From: Acidisarcina sp.
Lineage (GTDB): Bacteria; Acidobacteriota; Terriglobia; Terriglobales; Acidobacteriaceae
Length of the DNA: 64,000 bases
Direction of reading: 5' to 3'
Assembly (NCBI GenBank): GCA_035539175.1
Contig: DATLIY010000008.1
Location: forward strand, 248,001 to 312,000
Part shown: positions 54,792 through 64,000 of the stretch, piece by piece
How the letters are laid out: each line of letters starts with the position of its first letter
How positions within the stretch are numbered: the first letter of the stretch is position 1
The notes under the pieces: model-generated
What the model saw: the letters and a program-made list of their open reading frames with translations, nothing else
Databases searched by the model: none
Told to the model about the DNA's origin: nothing
Program-made: the position numbers and the translations under genes

Positions 54792-55028
54792 GCTTTGCCC
54801 ATTTGGGAAGAAGCCGAACCAACGCGGCGATGTGCTGCTGGGTAGGTCCCGATAAACGCTCTCTTCGTACGTTGGAGCATCATCGCCTTAGCACTCAGCT
54901 GGAAATGCCAGGGTAGGGTTTCGACGCCAAACCTTGCGATTGCGGGTGAATACGGTCTATCCGAAGACAGTCCGCACTGCTTTTTAATCCGCCCTCGCCG
55001 GGTATCATTTGGCAGAAGGACCGCCTTC

Positions 55029-56471
55029 TTACTTCCCTCCGCTGATCGCCTTTAGATATCTGTAATAGAACTCTACGGCCTGGTAGTAGGAGTTGACGGG
55101 GATGCGCTCGTCCTTGCCGTGGGCGCGCATATCGCCGCTCTCCAGCGCCACGGCGGAGAAGCCATAGCTGGGGATTCCGGCGTCGGCGATGTAGATGCTG
55201 TCCGAGGCGCCGGTTTCCATGATGGGCACAACCGGAGCGCCGGGCCAGAATTCGGCGGCGATGCGCTCCAGCGGGTCGAAGACCTCGGGAAGCGGCGGCG
55301 GCGGCGCGATCACGGTCCTTTCCGGAGCGGTATCGAAGGCTTCGCCGGCATCGCTCACATATTTCACCGTCACCTTGTCGTCCGCAAAGACGCCGATCAA
55401 CTGCTTGCGGATCTGCTCCGGCGAATGGCCCGGAAAGATGCGGCAATTGACGTTGGCCTGCGCTGTCTGCGGAAGCGCATTGTTGGCGTGGCCCGCGTTG
55501 AGGCGCGTGGCGACGCAGGTGGTCCGCATAGTGGAGTTGTACAGCGGATCCCGCGAGAGGCGCTGGATGGCTTCCGGATCGGGCAACGGCTTCAGGATCG
55601 CCTGCATGTCGGCGGCGGTCTGGCCGCTGGTGCGCGAGGACAGGCGGGCGAAATAGGTCCGGGTGACCGGGTTCAGCTCGAACGGGAAGGAATACTGCTG
55701 CAGGCGCACGAGCGCATCGGCAAGATGATAAATGGCGTTGTCCGGCCGCGGCAGCGAGCTGTGGCCTCCGGGATTCGTAACCATCAACTGGTAATCGGCG
55801 TAGACCTTCTCGGTCGCCTCTACCGCGACGAGCAGAGGTTTGCCATGGCTGAGGTCGATGCCTCCCGAGTCGGGGTTGATGACGAACGCCGCATCGATCA
55901 GGTTGCGGTGATTCTTCAGCAGCCAGGCGACGCCATTGGATTTGCCACCCTCCTCGTCGGCGGTAAGCGCAAGGATGATATCGCGATCGGGCTTGTAACC
56001 CTCCTTCCACAGGCGGATGAAGTTGGCGACGAACAGGGCGTCGTCCTCCTTCATATCCTGCGTGCCGCGGCCATAGTAGAAGCCATCCTTCTCGACAAAC
56101 TTGAAGGGATCGGTAGTCCAGTCTTCGCGCCGCGCCTCGACCACATCCAAATGGCCGATGATGAGGACCGGCTTTTTGGCGCCGGTGCCGCGATAACGGA
56201 CCACCAGGTTTCCTTTGCGGTCATTCGGGCCGAGCAACTGCATATCGGCAGCGGGAAAGCCAGCATCCAGCAGCCGTTGCTGCATGGCCCGGGCAGCGGT
56301 CGTGGTGCTGCCGACAGAATCCGTGGTGTTGATCTCGATCAACTGCGCGAAAATGTCGTGCGCCAGCGCGCGGTTTGCCGGGTCAGGCTGCTGCGCGGGC
56401 AACCCGGTGGCAGAAAAGGTTGCAGCGGCAAAAACCAGGGCAGCGCAGGCTTTCAGAAAAGCAATTCTCAT
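55029..56471 (-). CDS. M20-family zinc peptidase, secreted
   Basis: 480 residues with a signal peptide (ACAALVFAAATFSATGLPAQ). The di-zinc site is spread over LIIGHLDVVE (His), YGRGTQDMKEDDALF (Asp), ADEEGG (Glu-Glu), FVINPDSGG (Asp) and, near the C-terminus, RAHGKDERIPV (His). The dimerisation lid domain lies at about 215-340 (NPGGHSSLPRPDNAIYHLAD). It cleaves short peptides or N-acyl amino acids in the periplasm. It is transcribed alone, divergent from gatB. Confidence 0.9.
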   Translation of the reverse strand: MRIAFLKACAALVFAAATFSATGLPAQQPDPANRALAHDIFAQLIEINTTDSVGSTTTAARAMQQRLLDAGFPAADMQLLGPNDRKGNLVVRYRGTGAKKPVLIIGHLDVVEARREDWTTDPFKFVEKDGFYYGRGTQDMKEDDALFVANFIRLWKEGYKPDRDIILALTADEEGGKSNGVAWLLKNHRNLIDAAFVINPDSGGIDLSHGKPLLVAVEATEKVYADYQLMVTNPGGHSSLPRPDNAIYHLADALVRLQQYSFPFELNPVTRTYFARLSSRTSGQTAADMQAILKPLPDPEAIQRLSRDPLYNSTMRTTCVATRLNAGHANNALPQTAQANVNCRIFPGHSPEQIRKQLIGVFADDKVTVKYVSDAGEAFDTAPERTVIAPPPPLPEVFDPLERIAAEFWPGAPVVPIMETGASDSIYIADAGIPSYGFSAVALESGDMRAHGKDERIPVNSYYQAVEFYYRYLKAISGGK

Positions 56472-56669
56472 TGAGGCTCCGAAGAATCGTCTCGGCGGAA
56501 TTCCGATGAGCGATTGTAGCGTCTCTATGAAAGCAGGGTGAATAAACCAGATCCGGGAGCCCCGGCGGTATGCGCCCCGGCCTCGGGGGAGAGCCGCGAG
56601 AGAGAGCGGCAGGAGAGAGCGGATTGTGGCTTCCAGCGGCGATCCACACTGCTAGAATCAAAGGCAGTC

Positions 56670-58145
<1,476 letters not shown>

Positions 58146-58147
58146 GG

Positions 58148-58189
58148 CTGCCAGTCTCTTCCTCTGCGAACTGGCAGGGGAAGAGACTG
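58148..58189 (+). terminator. Two alternative hairpins just after gatB
   Basis: CTGCCAG (58148-58154) can pair with CTGGCAG (58171-58177), or CAGTCTCTTCC (58152-58162) with GGAAGAGACTG (58179-58189). The two overlap at 58152-58154 and exclude each other. There is no T run, so it is an unusual 3' end. Confidence 0.45.
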
Positions 58190-58259
58190 CGCTCGCACGT
58201 CCCCTCTGAGACTTCGGAATCCTGGGCCAAATCTCAGGCCACATCCCTAAACATATCTT

Positions 58260-58757
58260 TTAGACCATTGCGGTGCTGTCGAGGAAGTCGGCTCCCCAAC
58301 CCGGGTGATAGCCATTCTGCCGCAGCAGCGTGCTGATCTGCGCCCAGTGCCGGATGCCGTGGATCATGATGTGGACAAACAACTTGCGGCGGCTGACCGA
58401 AACCTGGCGCCCACTGCGGAGTGTGAAGTGGATAATCTCCCCGGCGTGGGCTTCGTTGGTGTGCTGGAGAAAGCGGCGCAGATTGCTACGGCCCTCGTCT
58501 GCCAGCGAGAAGAGAACCTCGGGAGCGGTCACCGGATCGTTATCGAAGCCATGCACCGGCTCTCCCAGGAGCCGCTGCGAAAGGCGCAGTTGCACAATGA
58601 AGATGTGATGGACCAGCTCCCCTATAGTCTTCGAACCGGCTACATCGCAAAGCACCTCCAGTGCCTGTGGATGCGCCTCGAACCAGTTCTGCCACTTCAC
58701 AGCGTTCGCTTCGTTGTCCGCCAGCAATTCCTTGAACGTAATGCCCGGAGTCCGCAT
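58260..58757 (-). CDS. DinB-fold (YfiT-like) protein
   Basis: 165 residues. It forms a four-helix bundle of the DinB superfamily with His residues in the expected metal positions: ELVHHIFIVQLRLSQ, and HIMIHGIRHWAQISTLL near the C-terminus. Family members are thiol-dependent transferases or have unknown function; this is not the DinB polymerase. The ATG at 58757 is chosen for GGGAGAGG 8 nt upstream; the open frame continues to 58877, overlapping purD. It is 37 nt downstream of purD on the same strand. Confidence 0.8.
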   Translation of the reverse strand: MRTPGITFKELLADNEANAVKWQNWFEAHPQALEVLCDVAGSKTIGELVHHIFIVQLRLSQRLLGEPVHGFDNDPVTAPEVLFSLADEGRSNLRRFLQHTNEAHAGEIIHFTLRSGRQVSVSRRKLFVHIMIHGIRHWAQISTLLRQNGYHPGWGADFLDSTAMV

Positions 58758-58794
58758 GGGTTCAGCCTCTCCCTGCTTCCGATTCGTCTTGAAG

Positions 58795-60066
58795 TCAGCG
58801 TCTGGGCTTGAGCGCCCGGTGTCCAATGTCACGACGATAGTACATTCCGTCGAAGTGGATCTTGGCAAGAGCGTCATAGACGAGCCCCAGGGCGGATTCC
58901 AGATTCCCCGCCGCGGCCGTCACGCCGAGCACGCGCCCTCCGCTGGTCAGGTACTCGCCATCGATCAGCGCCGTTCCCGAGTGGAAGACCTGAACCCCGG
59001 GATATGTCTGGTTCAGGCCGGTGATCACTTTGCCCGTGGCGTAGCTGCCGGGATATCCCTCCGAGCTGGCAATGACGCAGGCGGAAGCGCCCGGCCGCCA
59101 GCGGAATTCCGTCTCGCTCAACCGGCCTTCGACGCATGCCTCCAGCCCCTCCACCAGGTCGCTCTCCAGGCGCATGAGGATGGCCTGCGTTTCAGGATCC
59201 CCAAAGCGTGCGTTGAACTCCAGCACCATGGGTCCACGCGCGGTCATCATCAGGCCCACGTAGAGGACGCCAACAAAGGGGGTATCCTCGGCGGCCATAC
59301 CATCAATGGTTGGCTGCGCCACGTGGTTAATCAGCCAGTCGCGCATTTTGACGTCAAGAATGTCATCGGTCGAATAGGCGCCCATTCCGCCGGTATTCGG
59401 CCCGGTGTCTCCTTCACCGATACGCTTGTGGTCCTGGGCCGGAACCAGCGGCACAACGTGCTTGCCATCGCTCAGCAGCAGAAAGGAGACCTCTTCTCCC
59501 TCAAGAAACTCTTCAATCAGGACGGTGCGCTCCACCGAACCCAGCAGCTTGCCCGAAAAGAGACCCGATACCGCATCGAGCGCCTCGCGCTTCGACTGGC
59601 AGATGAGTACACCCTTTCCGGCAGCCAGGCCATCGGCCTTGACCACTAACGGCGTGTGAAAGAGGTCGATGGAGGCACGTGCCTCCTGCTCGCTGGTACA
59701 GACGGCATAGGCCGCGGTTGGAATATTGTGCCGCTGCAGAAAGCGCTTGGCGAAGGCCTTGCTCGTCTCCAGCATGGCAGCGGCGCGCGTCGGGCCAAAG
59801 ACCGGGATGCTGCGGCGGCGCAGCTCGTCCACAAACCCGAGCGAGAGCGGGAGCTCCGGCCCCACAACCGTCAGGTCGGGCTTCTCGGCGGCCACTACCC
59901 GGAGCAGGTCGCCCAGGTCCTTCTGGCTGGCAGGTATGCAGCGCGCCACAGAGGCGATGCCGCCGTTACCGGGAGCGCAAACCACCTCGTCCACTCGGTT
60001 AGAGTTGCGGATGGCCCAGGCGAGAGCATGCTCGCGGCCTCCTGATCCGATGACGAGAACTTTCAT
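58795..60066 (-). CDS. purD: Phosphoribosylamine-glycine ligase
   Basis: 423 residues. The N-terminal IGSGGREHALAWAI and PGNGGIA are typical of PurD. The ATP-grasp domain shows VVKADGLAAGKGV, EEFLEGEEVSFL, QDHKRIGEGDTGPNTGGMGA, and the Mg-binding EFNARFGDPETQ. The C-terminal region has GSYATGKVI and GGRVLGVTAAA. It makes glycinamide ribonucleotide, the second step of purine synthesis. It is divergent from the Nramp gene and followed by the DinB-fold gene. Confidence 0.96.
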   Translation of the reverse strand: MKVLVIGSGGREHALAWAIRNSNRVDEVVCAPGNGGIASVARCIPASQKDLGDLLRVVAAEKPDLTVVGPELPLSLGFVDELRRRSIPVFGPTRAAAMLETSKAFAKRFLQRHNIPTAAYAVCTSEQEARASIDLFHTPLVVKADGLAAGKGVLICQSKREALDAVSGLFSGKLLGSVERTVLIEEFLEGEEVSFLLLSDGKHVVPLVPAQDHKRIGEGDTGPNTGGMGAYSTDDILDVKMRDWLINHVAQPTIDGMAAEDTPFVGVLYVGLMMTARGPMVLEFNARFGDPETQAILMRLESDLVEGLEACVEGRLSETEFRWRPGASACVIASSEGYPGSYATGKVITGLNQTYPGVQVFHSGTALIDGEYLTSGGRVLGVTAAAGNLESALGLVYDALAKIHFDGMYYRRDIGHRALKPRR

Positions 60067-60227
60067 AATATGTTCACTCCTCTTCCCACTGTACCCGAAT
60101 GGTTATCTCAGCAAACAGCATCCGCAAAGTCAAACCGGCTGGCTTCCACCGGGACGATTCTGCGGACTCCTGCTGACGCATCTATACTGAGGGGGCAGCA
60201 GCAGTACCGGTTCCCGCCATCGCTGGA

Positions 60228-61592
60228 ATGCTCTATCGATCCACGTCGAATCCTATGGCCCCCGTTACCCCATCTGCGACGCAGTCCCCCGGCAAATCGC
60301 GATGGCGGTCCAGCCTTCGGCTGCCCAAACTGCGGACGGCGGAGCTTTGGTATTACTTCGGGCCTGCCTTCGTCGCCAGTATCGCGTACATCGACCCGGG
60401 AAACTTCGCCACCAACTTCGATGGCGGCACTCAGTTTGGGTACAAGCTGCTGTGGGTACTGCTGTGGTCGAACGCGATGGCGATCCTGATCCAGTACCTC
60501 TCGGCCAAGCTGGGCATCGCCACCGGCCATACGCTGCCGCAGAACTGCCGCAGGCACTTCTCCCGTCGCACAACCATTGGCCTGTGGATCGCGGCGGAGC
60601 TCTCGGCACTGGCTACGGATCTGGCGGAGTTTCTTGGCGCGGCGCTGGGCTTCTACCTGCTGTTCGGGCCATGGCTCGCACGATATGGTTTTGCCAAGCC
60701 CACCATCCTGCTGCTGGCAGCGCTTGCTTCGGCGGTCTGCGTCTTCCTGATTCTCGCCTTCGAGCTATGGGGATTCCGCAGCCTGGAGGTCGCCATCATG
60801 GCCTTCGTCTTCGTGATCGGCGCCTGCTATATGGTGGAGCTCTTTTTCGTGCACATTGACTGGAGACAGATCGCCTTCCACACCGTCGTGCCGATGATTG
60901 ACAAAAAGAGCATCTATATTGCCGTCGGCATGCTGGGGGCAACCGTCATGCCGCACGTTGTCTACCTGCACTCCGCGCTGGTGCAGCCCCGCGTGCGTGC
61001 GGAAAGCCACACCTCCCCCAAGGGCATCTATCTGAACCGCCTGCGGCATCTGCGCTTTGAGGCTATCGACGTCTTCGCGGCGATGAACGGTGCATGGCTG
61101 GTGAACTCCGCGATGATCGTGGTGGCCGCCGCGGCATTCGCCGGAACGGGACGAACCGGCATGTCGATCGAGGAGGCGCACCAGACTCTCGGGCCGCTCC
61201 TTGGCCCCATCTCGGCGACCGTGTTCGCAGTGGCGCTGCTGTGCTCCGGCCTGTCGTCGTCGACGGTCGGCACCATGGCCGGGCAGATCATCCTGGAAGG
61301 ATTTCTCCAGGTCCACTTCAGCATCTTTCTGCGGCGGCTGCTCACGCTGGTACCGGCGATCGTTGTTATCGCCATCGGACTGGACCCGCTGAAGATCCTG
61401 ATCCTGTCGCAGGTAGCGCTCAGCTTCACGCTACCCTTCGCGCTGATTCCACTTCTGATTCTCACCAACGACTCCGCGGTAATGGGACGGTTCGTCAACG
61501 GCAGGATCACCCGCGTCCTCGGCTGGATCACCGCGTCCGTCATCCTGGGACTCAATGCCCTGCTCCTCTGGATGACCGCCACAGGGAACTGA
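60228..61592 (+). CDS. mntH: Nramp-family divalent metal transporter
   Basis: 454 residues with about eleven membrane helices. The hallmark metal-binding motifs are DPGN in YIDPGNFATN (helix 1) and MPH in GATVMPHVVYLH (helix 6). It is a proton-coupled importer of Mn2+ or Fe2+ in the inner membrane. The start is uncertain: ATG at 60228 or the ATG at 60255; neither has a strong ribosome-binding site. No Fur/MntR box or Mn riboswitch was recognised in the 161-nt region shared with purD. The product is full length. Confidence 0.92.
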   Translation: MLYRSTSNPMAPVTPSATQSPGKSRWRSSLRLPKLRTAELWYYFGPAFVASIAYIDPGNFATNFDGGTQFGYKLLWVLLWSNAMAILIQYLSAKLGIATGHTLPQNCRRHFSRRTTIGLWIAAELSALATDLAEFLGAALGFYLLFGPWLARYGFAKPTILLLAALASAVCVFLILAFELWGFRSLEVAIMAFVFVIGACYMVELFFVHIDWRQIAFHTVVPMIDKKSIYIAVGMLGATVMPHVVYLHSALVQPRVRAESHTSPKGIYLNRLRHLRFEAIDVFAAMNGAWLVNSAMIVVAAAAFAGTGRTGMSIEEAHQTLGPLLGPISATVFAVALLCSGLSSSTVGTMAGQIILEGFLQVHFSIFLRRLLTLVPAIVVIAIGLDPLKILILSQVALSFTLPFALIPLLILTNDSAVMGRFVNGRITRVLGWITASVILGLNALLLWMTATGN

Positions 61593-61872
61593 GCTGGCCC
61601 TTCCTTGCTGCCGCTGCTTCCGCGACGGTAGCTGAAGAGAACGCGATCACGTTAAAATGAGACCCGAAGAGCGATGAATCCCGGCACATGCAATCCGTTT
61701 CGAGTCGTATCCCTGCGACGTTTTCGCCGTGGCCGTCCCGACCGTGGACGAATTGCCCTCTCCTGACTAAGCTTCTAATCCTGAGGAATTCCCGCAGCGC
61801 GTATTAGCCCCGCGCCGAATACCTTGCGCCATCTCGACGAAGACCGTCACACATCGAAAGGGAAGGTTGGGC

Positions 61873-64000
61873 ATGAAGACCATTGGTAACAGTTTTGGCA
61901 GCCAGTCCGAGCTGAAGTCTGGTAATCGCACCTATGAAATATTCCGTCTGAGCGCGCTGGAGCAGAAGGGCATTCCGCTGGCGCGGCTCCCCTACAGCCT
62001 GCGTATCCTGCTGGAAAACCTGCTGCGGCACGAGGATGGCAAGTCCGTTACCTCCGCGGATATTGAATTTCTGGCCAAGTGGGATCCGAAGGCCGAGCCC
62101 TCGCGCGAGATCGCGTACATGCCGGCACGAGTACTGATGCAGGATTTCACCGGAGTCCCCGCAGTGGTTGATCTGGCGGCCATGCGCGACGCCATGAAGA
62201 CGCTCGGCGGCGACCCGGAGAAGATCAATCCGCTGCAGCCCGCCGAGCTGGTGATCGACCATTCGGTGCAGGTGGACGAGTACGGCACAGCTAACTCCTA
62301 CAATGCCAATGCCATGCTGGAGTTTCAGCGGAATCGCGAGCGGTATGCCTTTCTGAAATGGGGCCAGTCGGCCTTCCGCAACTTCTCCGCCGTGCCGCCT
62401 GGCATGGGAATCTGCCACCAGGTCAACCTCGAATATCTGGCGCGGGTAGTCTTCACCACCGAAGCCGACGGCAAGCTGCGCGCCTATCCCGACACGCTGG
62501 TGGGTACGGATTCGCACACCACCATGATCAATGGCCTGGGCGTGCTGGGCTGGGGAGTCGGCGGGATTGAAGCCGAAGCGGCCATGCTGGGGCAGCCTGT
62601 GTCCATGCTGGTTCCGCAGGTCGTGGGATTCAAACTTACCGGCAAGCTGAAGGAGGGTGCGACCGCGACCGACCTGGTGCTGACCGTAACCCAGATGCTG
62701 CGCAAGCTCGGAGTGGTGGGCAAGTTCGTCGAGTTCTACGGTCCCGGCATCAGCGAGCTTCCGCTGGCCGACCGCGCCACCATCAGCAACATGGCGCCCG
62801 AATACGGCGCCACCTGCGGCATCTTCCCGGTGGACGCGGCGACGCTCCAATACCTGCAACTGACCGGACGCAGCGAGGAGCAGATCGCGCTGGTTGAGGC
62901 GTACTACAAGGAGCAGGGCCTCTTCCACACCGCCCAGTCGCCGGAGGCGGAGTACTCGGCAACGATTGCGCTGGATCTCTCCACCGTGGAGCCGAGCGTC
63001 GCCGGACCCAAGCGCCCCCAGGATCGAGTTCTGCTGCGTGATGCGGGTGCAAGCTTCAAGGAACAGCTCCCCGACCTGCTCGGGCCCAATGCGGCTCCGA
63101 ATGGCGTGCGGAACGTAGAGCGCTGGGAGGGCGAGGGCGGACATGCTTCGCTCGGCGGAGCAACCAACTCAGCTGCCGGCGTGCCGGAGCAGGGCCATGC
63201 CGCCAGCGTCAAGGAGCGCTTCGGCGTGGACGTGGATCGATATATGGATCACGGCTCCATCGTGATCGCAGCCATCACGAGTTGCACCAATACGTCGAAT
63301 CCCTCGGTAATGGTAGCTGCCGGGCTGTTGGCAAAGAAAGCTGTCGAAAAGGGCCTCTCCGTGCCGCCGTGGGTCAAGACTTCCCTCGCGCCAGGCTCGC
63401 GGGTGGTTACGGACTACTACCAGAACGCGGGTTTGCTTCCATACCTGGATAAGCTGCGGTTCAACGTAGTGGGCTACGGATGTACGACCTGCATTGGCAA
63501 CTCCGGTCCGCTGCCCACCGATGTATCGCAGTCGATCGAAGATCACGGCCTCGTCGCGGTCTCCGTGCTCAGCGGAAACCGCAACTTCGAGGGTCGCATC
63601 AACTCCGAAGTGCGCGCCAACTACCTTATGTCTCCTCCGCTGGTGGTGGCCTACGCGCTGGCAGGGCGCATCGACCACGACTTCCAGGCAGAGCCGCTCG
63701 GAAAGGGCAAGGACGGCTCGCCGGTATATCTCAAGGACATCTGGCCGTCGCAGAAGGAGGTCTCCGAGACAGTTGCCTCCGCGATCAATACCGGCATCTT
63801 CCTCAAGGAGTACTCCACCGTGACGGATGGCGATGCCAACTGGCAGAACCTGAAGTTTCCCGTCGGCGGCACCTACCAGTGGGAGCCGGATTCGACCTAT
63901 ATCCGCAAGGCTCCCTACTTCGACGGCATGCCGGCGAACCCCGCAGCAGTCGAGGATATCCGCGGAGCGAGAGTGCTTGCAGTGCTGGGAGACAGCGTGA
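61873..64000 (+). CDS. acnA: Aconitate hydratase A (3' truncated by the window)
   Basis: The first 709 codons of an aconitase of the AcnA/IRP type; the frame is open at the right edge and ends in LGDSV, just before the usual TTDHISPAG. GGAAGG is about 6 nt before the ATG. Visible motifs: [49 protein letters not shown], and the iron-sulfur cluster cysteines in [13 protein letters not shown] (first) and [15 protein letters not shown] (second pair). It interconverts citrate and isocitrate in the TCA cycle. Confidence 0.96.
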   Translation, partial: MKTIGNSFGSQSELKSGNRTYEIFRLSALEQKGIPLARLPYSLRILLENLLRHEDGKSVTSADIEFLAKWDPKAEPSREIAYMPARVLMQDFTGVPAVVDLAAMRDAMKTLGGDPEKINPLQPAELVIDHSVQVDEYGTANSYNANAMLEFQRNRERYAFLKWGQSAFRNFSAVPPGMGICHQVNLEYLARVVFTTEADGKLRAYPDTLVGTDSHTTMINGLGVLGWGVGGIEAEAAMLGQPVSMLVPQVVGFKLTGKLKEGATATDLVLTVTQMLRKLGVVGKFVEFYGPGISELPLADRATISNMAPEYGATCGIFPVDAATLQYLQLTGRSEEQIALVEAYYKEQGLFHTAQSPEAEYSATIALDLSTVEPSVAGPKRPQDRVLLRDAGASFKEQLPDLLGPNAAPNGVRNVERWEGEGGHASLGGATNSAAGVPEQGHAASVKERFGVDVDRYMDHGSIVIAAITSCTNTSNPSVMVAAGLLAKKAVEKGLSVPPWVKTSLAPGSRVVTDYYQNAGLLPYLDKLRFNVVGYGCTTCIGNSGPLPTDVSQSIEDHGLVAVSVLSGNRNFEGRINSEVRANYLMSPPLVVAYALAGRIDHDFQAEPLGKGKDGSPVYLKDIWPSQKEVSETVASAINTGIFLKEYSTVTDGDANWQNLKFPVGGTYQWEPDSTYIRKAPYFDGMPANPAAVEDIRGARVLAVLGDSV

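Noticed and set aside
54792-54880. Short minus-strand frame after the DUF4238 gene ending in LVRLLPKWAKLKT
   Set aside because: Only about 29 codons without a start codon; could be a gene relic but nothing supports it.
54895-56010. 371-codon frame overlapping the M20 peptidase on the same strand
   Set aside because: Arg/Gln/Ser-rich frame-shifted reading of the peptidase gene; no motif.
60067-60227. Manganese riboswitch or Fur box upstream of the Nramp gene
   Set aside because: No conserved riboswitch core or palindromic iron-box sequence could be recognised in the 161 nt.
61804-63144. 446-codon open frame antisense to aconitase
   Set aside because: It mirrors the codon structure of acnA; the protein has low-complexity, His/Arg-rich composition and no motif. 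It is a shadow frame caused by high GC.

Overview
The window looks like chromosomal DNA from a GC-rich member of the Acidobacteriota (class Terriglobia, Acidobacteriaceae-like). This rests on the very large CarboxypepD_reg/TonB (Oar-like) receptor, many secreted glycosidases and peptidases, the DUF885 protein, the gene pairs dnaG-rpoD and mfd-DUF885, and the GC-rich codon use. The call is inference from gene content; no rRNA or tRNA gene was seen.

Layout. 1-9.8 kb is a mannoside/mannan utilisation locus: the end of a GH38-type alpha-mannosidase, a RhaT-family symporter, a ROK sugar kinase, a class I mannose-6-phosphate isomerase with a large N-terminal extension, a small HTH-TOBE regulator, a TonB-dependent receptor, and a secreted GH5 glycosidase on the other strand. 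10-14 kb holds a secreted alpha/beta hydrolase, a secreted VOC protein and an aldo/keto reductase. 14-21 kb is housekeeping: rpoD, dnaG, gluQ, a small beta-barrel and a Y-family polymerase. 21-33 kb holds an acyl-CoA carboxylase subunit, an MBL-fold hydrolase and a DPP-IV-like peptidase (overlapping), a coiled-coil zinc-ribbon protein, a deoxyribonucleotidase, an XRE-cupin regulator, a TIGR01777 epimerase, an FnIII lipoprotein, an FAH-family enzyme and two small uncharacterised proteins. 33-37 kb has gyrA and a polytopic membrane protein.

37.2-39.1 kb is a compact restriction-modification island: a C5-cytosine methyltransferase, an HNH endonuclease overlapping it by 4 nt, and a Vsr mismatch nuclease. 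Next come an ECF sigma factor with its probable anti-sigma factor, ruvB, a thioredoxin-like protein, a full-length secreted GH38 mannosidase, galU, a DUF885 peptidase-like protein and mfd. A second small accessory island at 53.1-54.8 kb has a PD-(D/E)XK-type protein divergent from a DUF4238 protein. The window ends with an M20 peptidase, gatB, a DinB-fold protein, purD, an Nramp transporter and the first 709 codons of aconitase.

Most notable signals: a tandem pair of GACT-N10-AGTC elements lying exactly over the predicted promoter of the TonB receptor; a divergent intergenic region (18.85-19.05 kb) with a repeated start-codon-containing motif and a nested hairpin; the R-M/Vsr island; and the PD-(D/E)XK/DUF4238 pair as a candidate uncharacterised defence module. 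Several starts were moved to TTG or GTG codons or to internal ATGs on ribosome-binding-site evidence.
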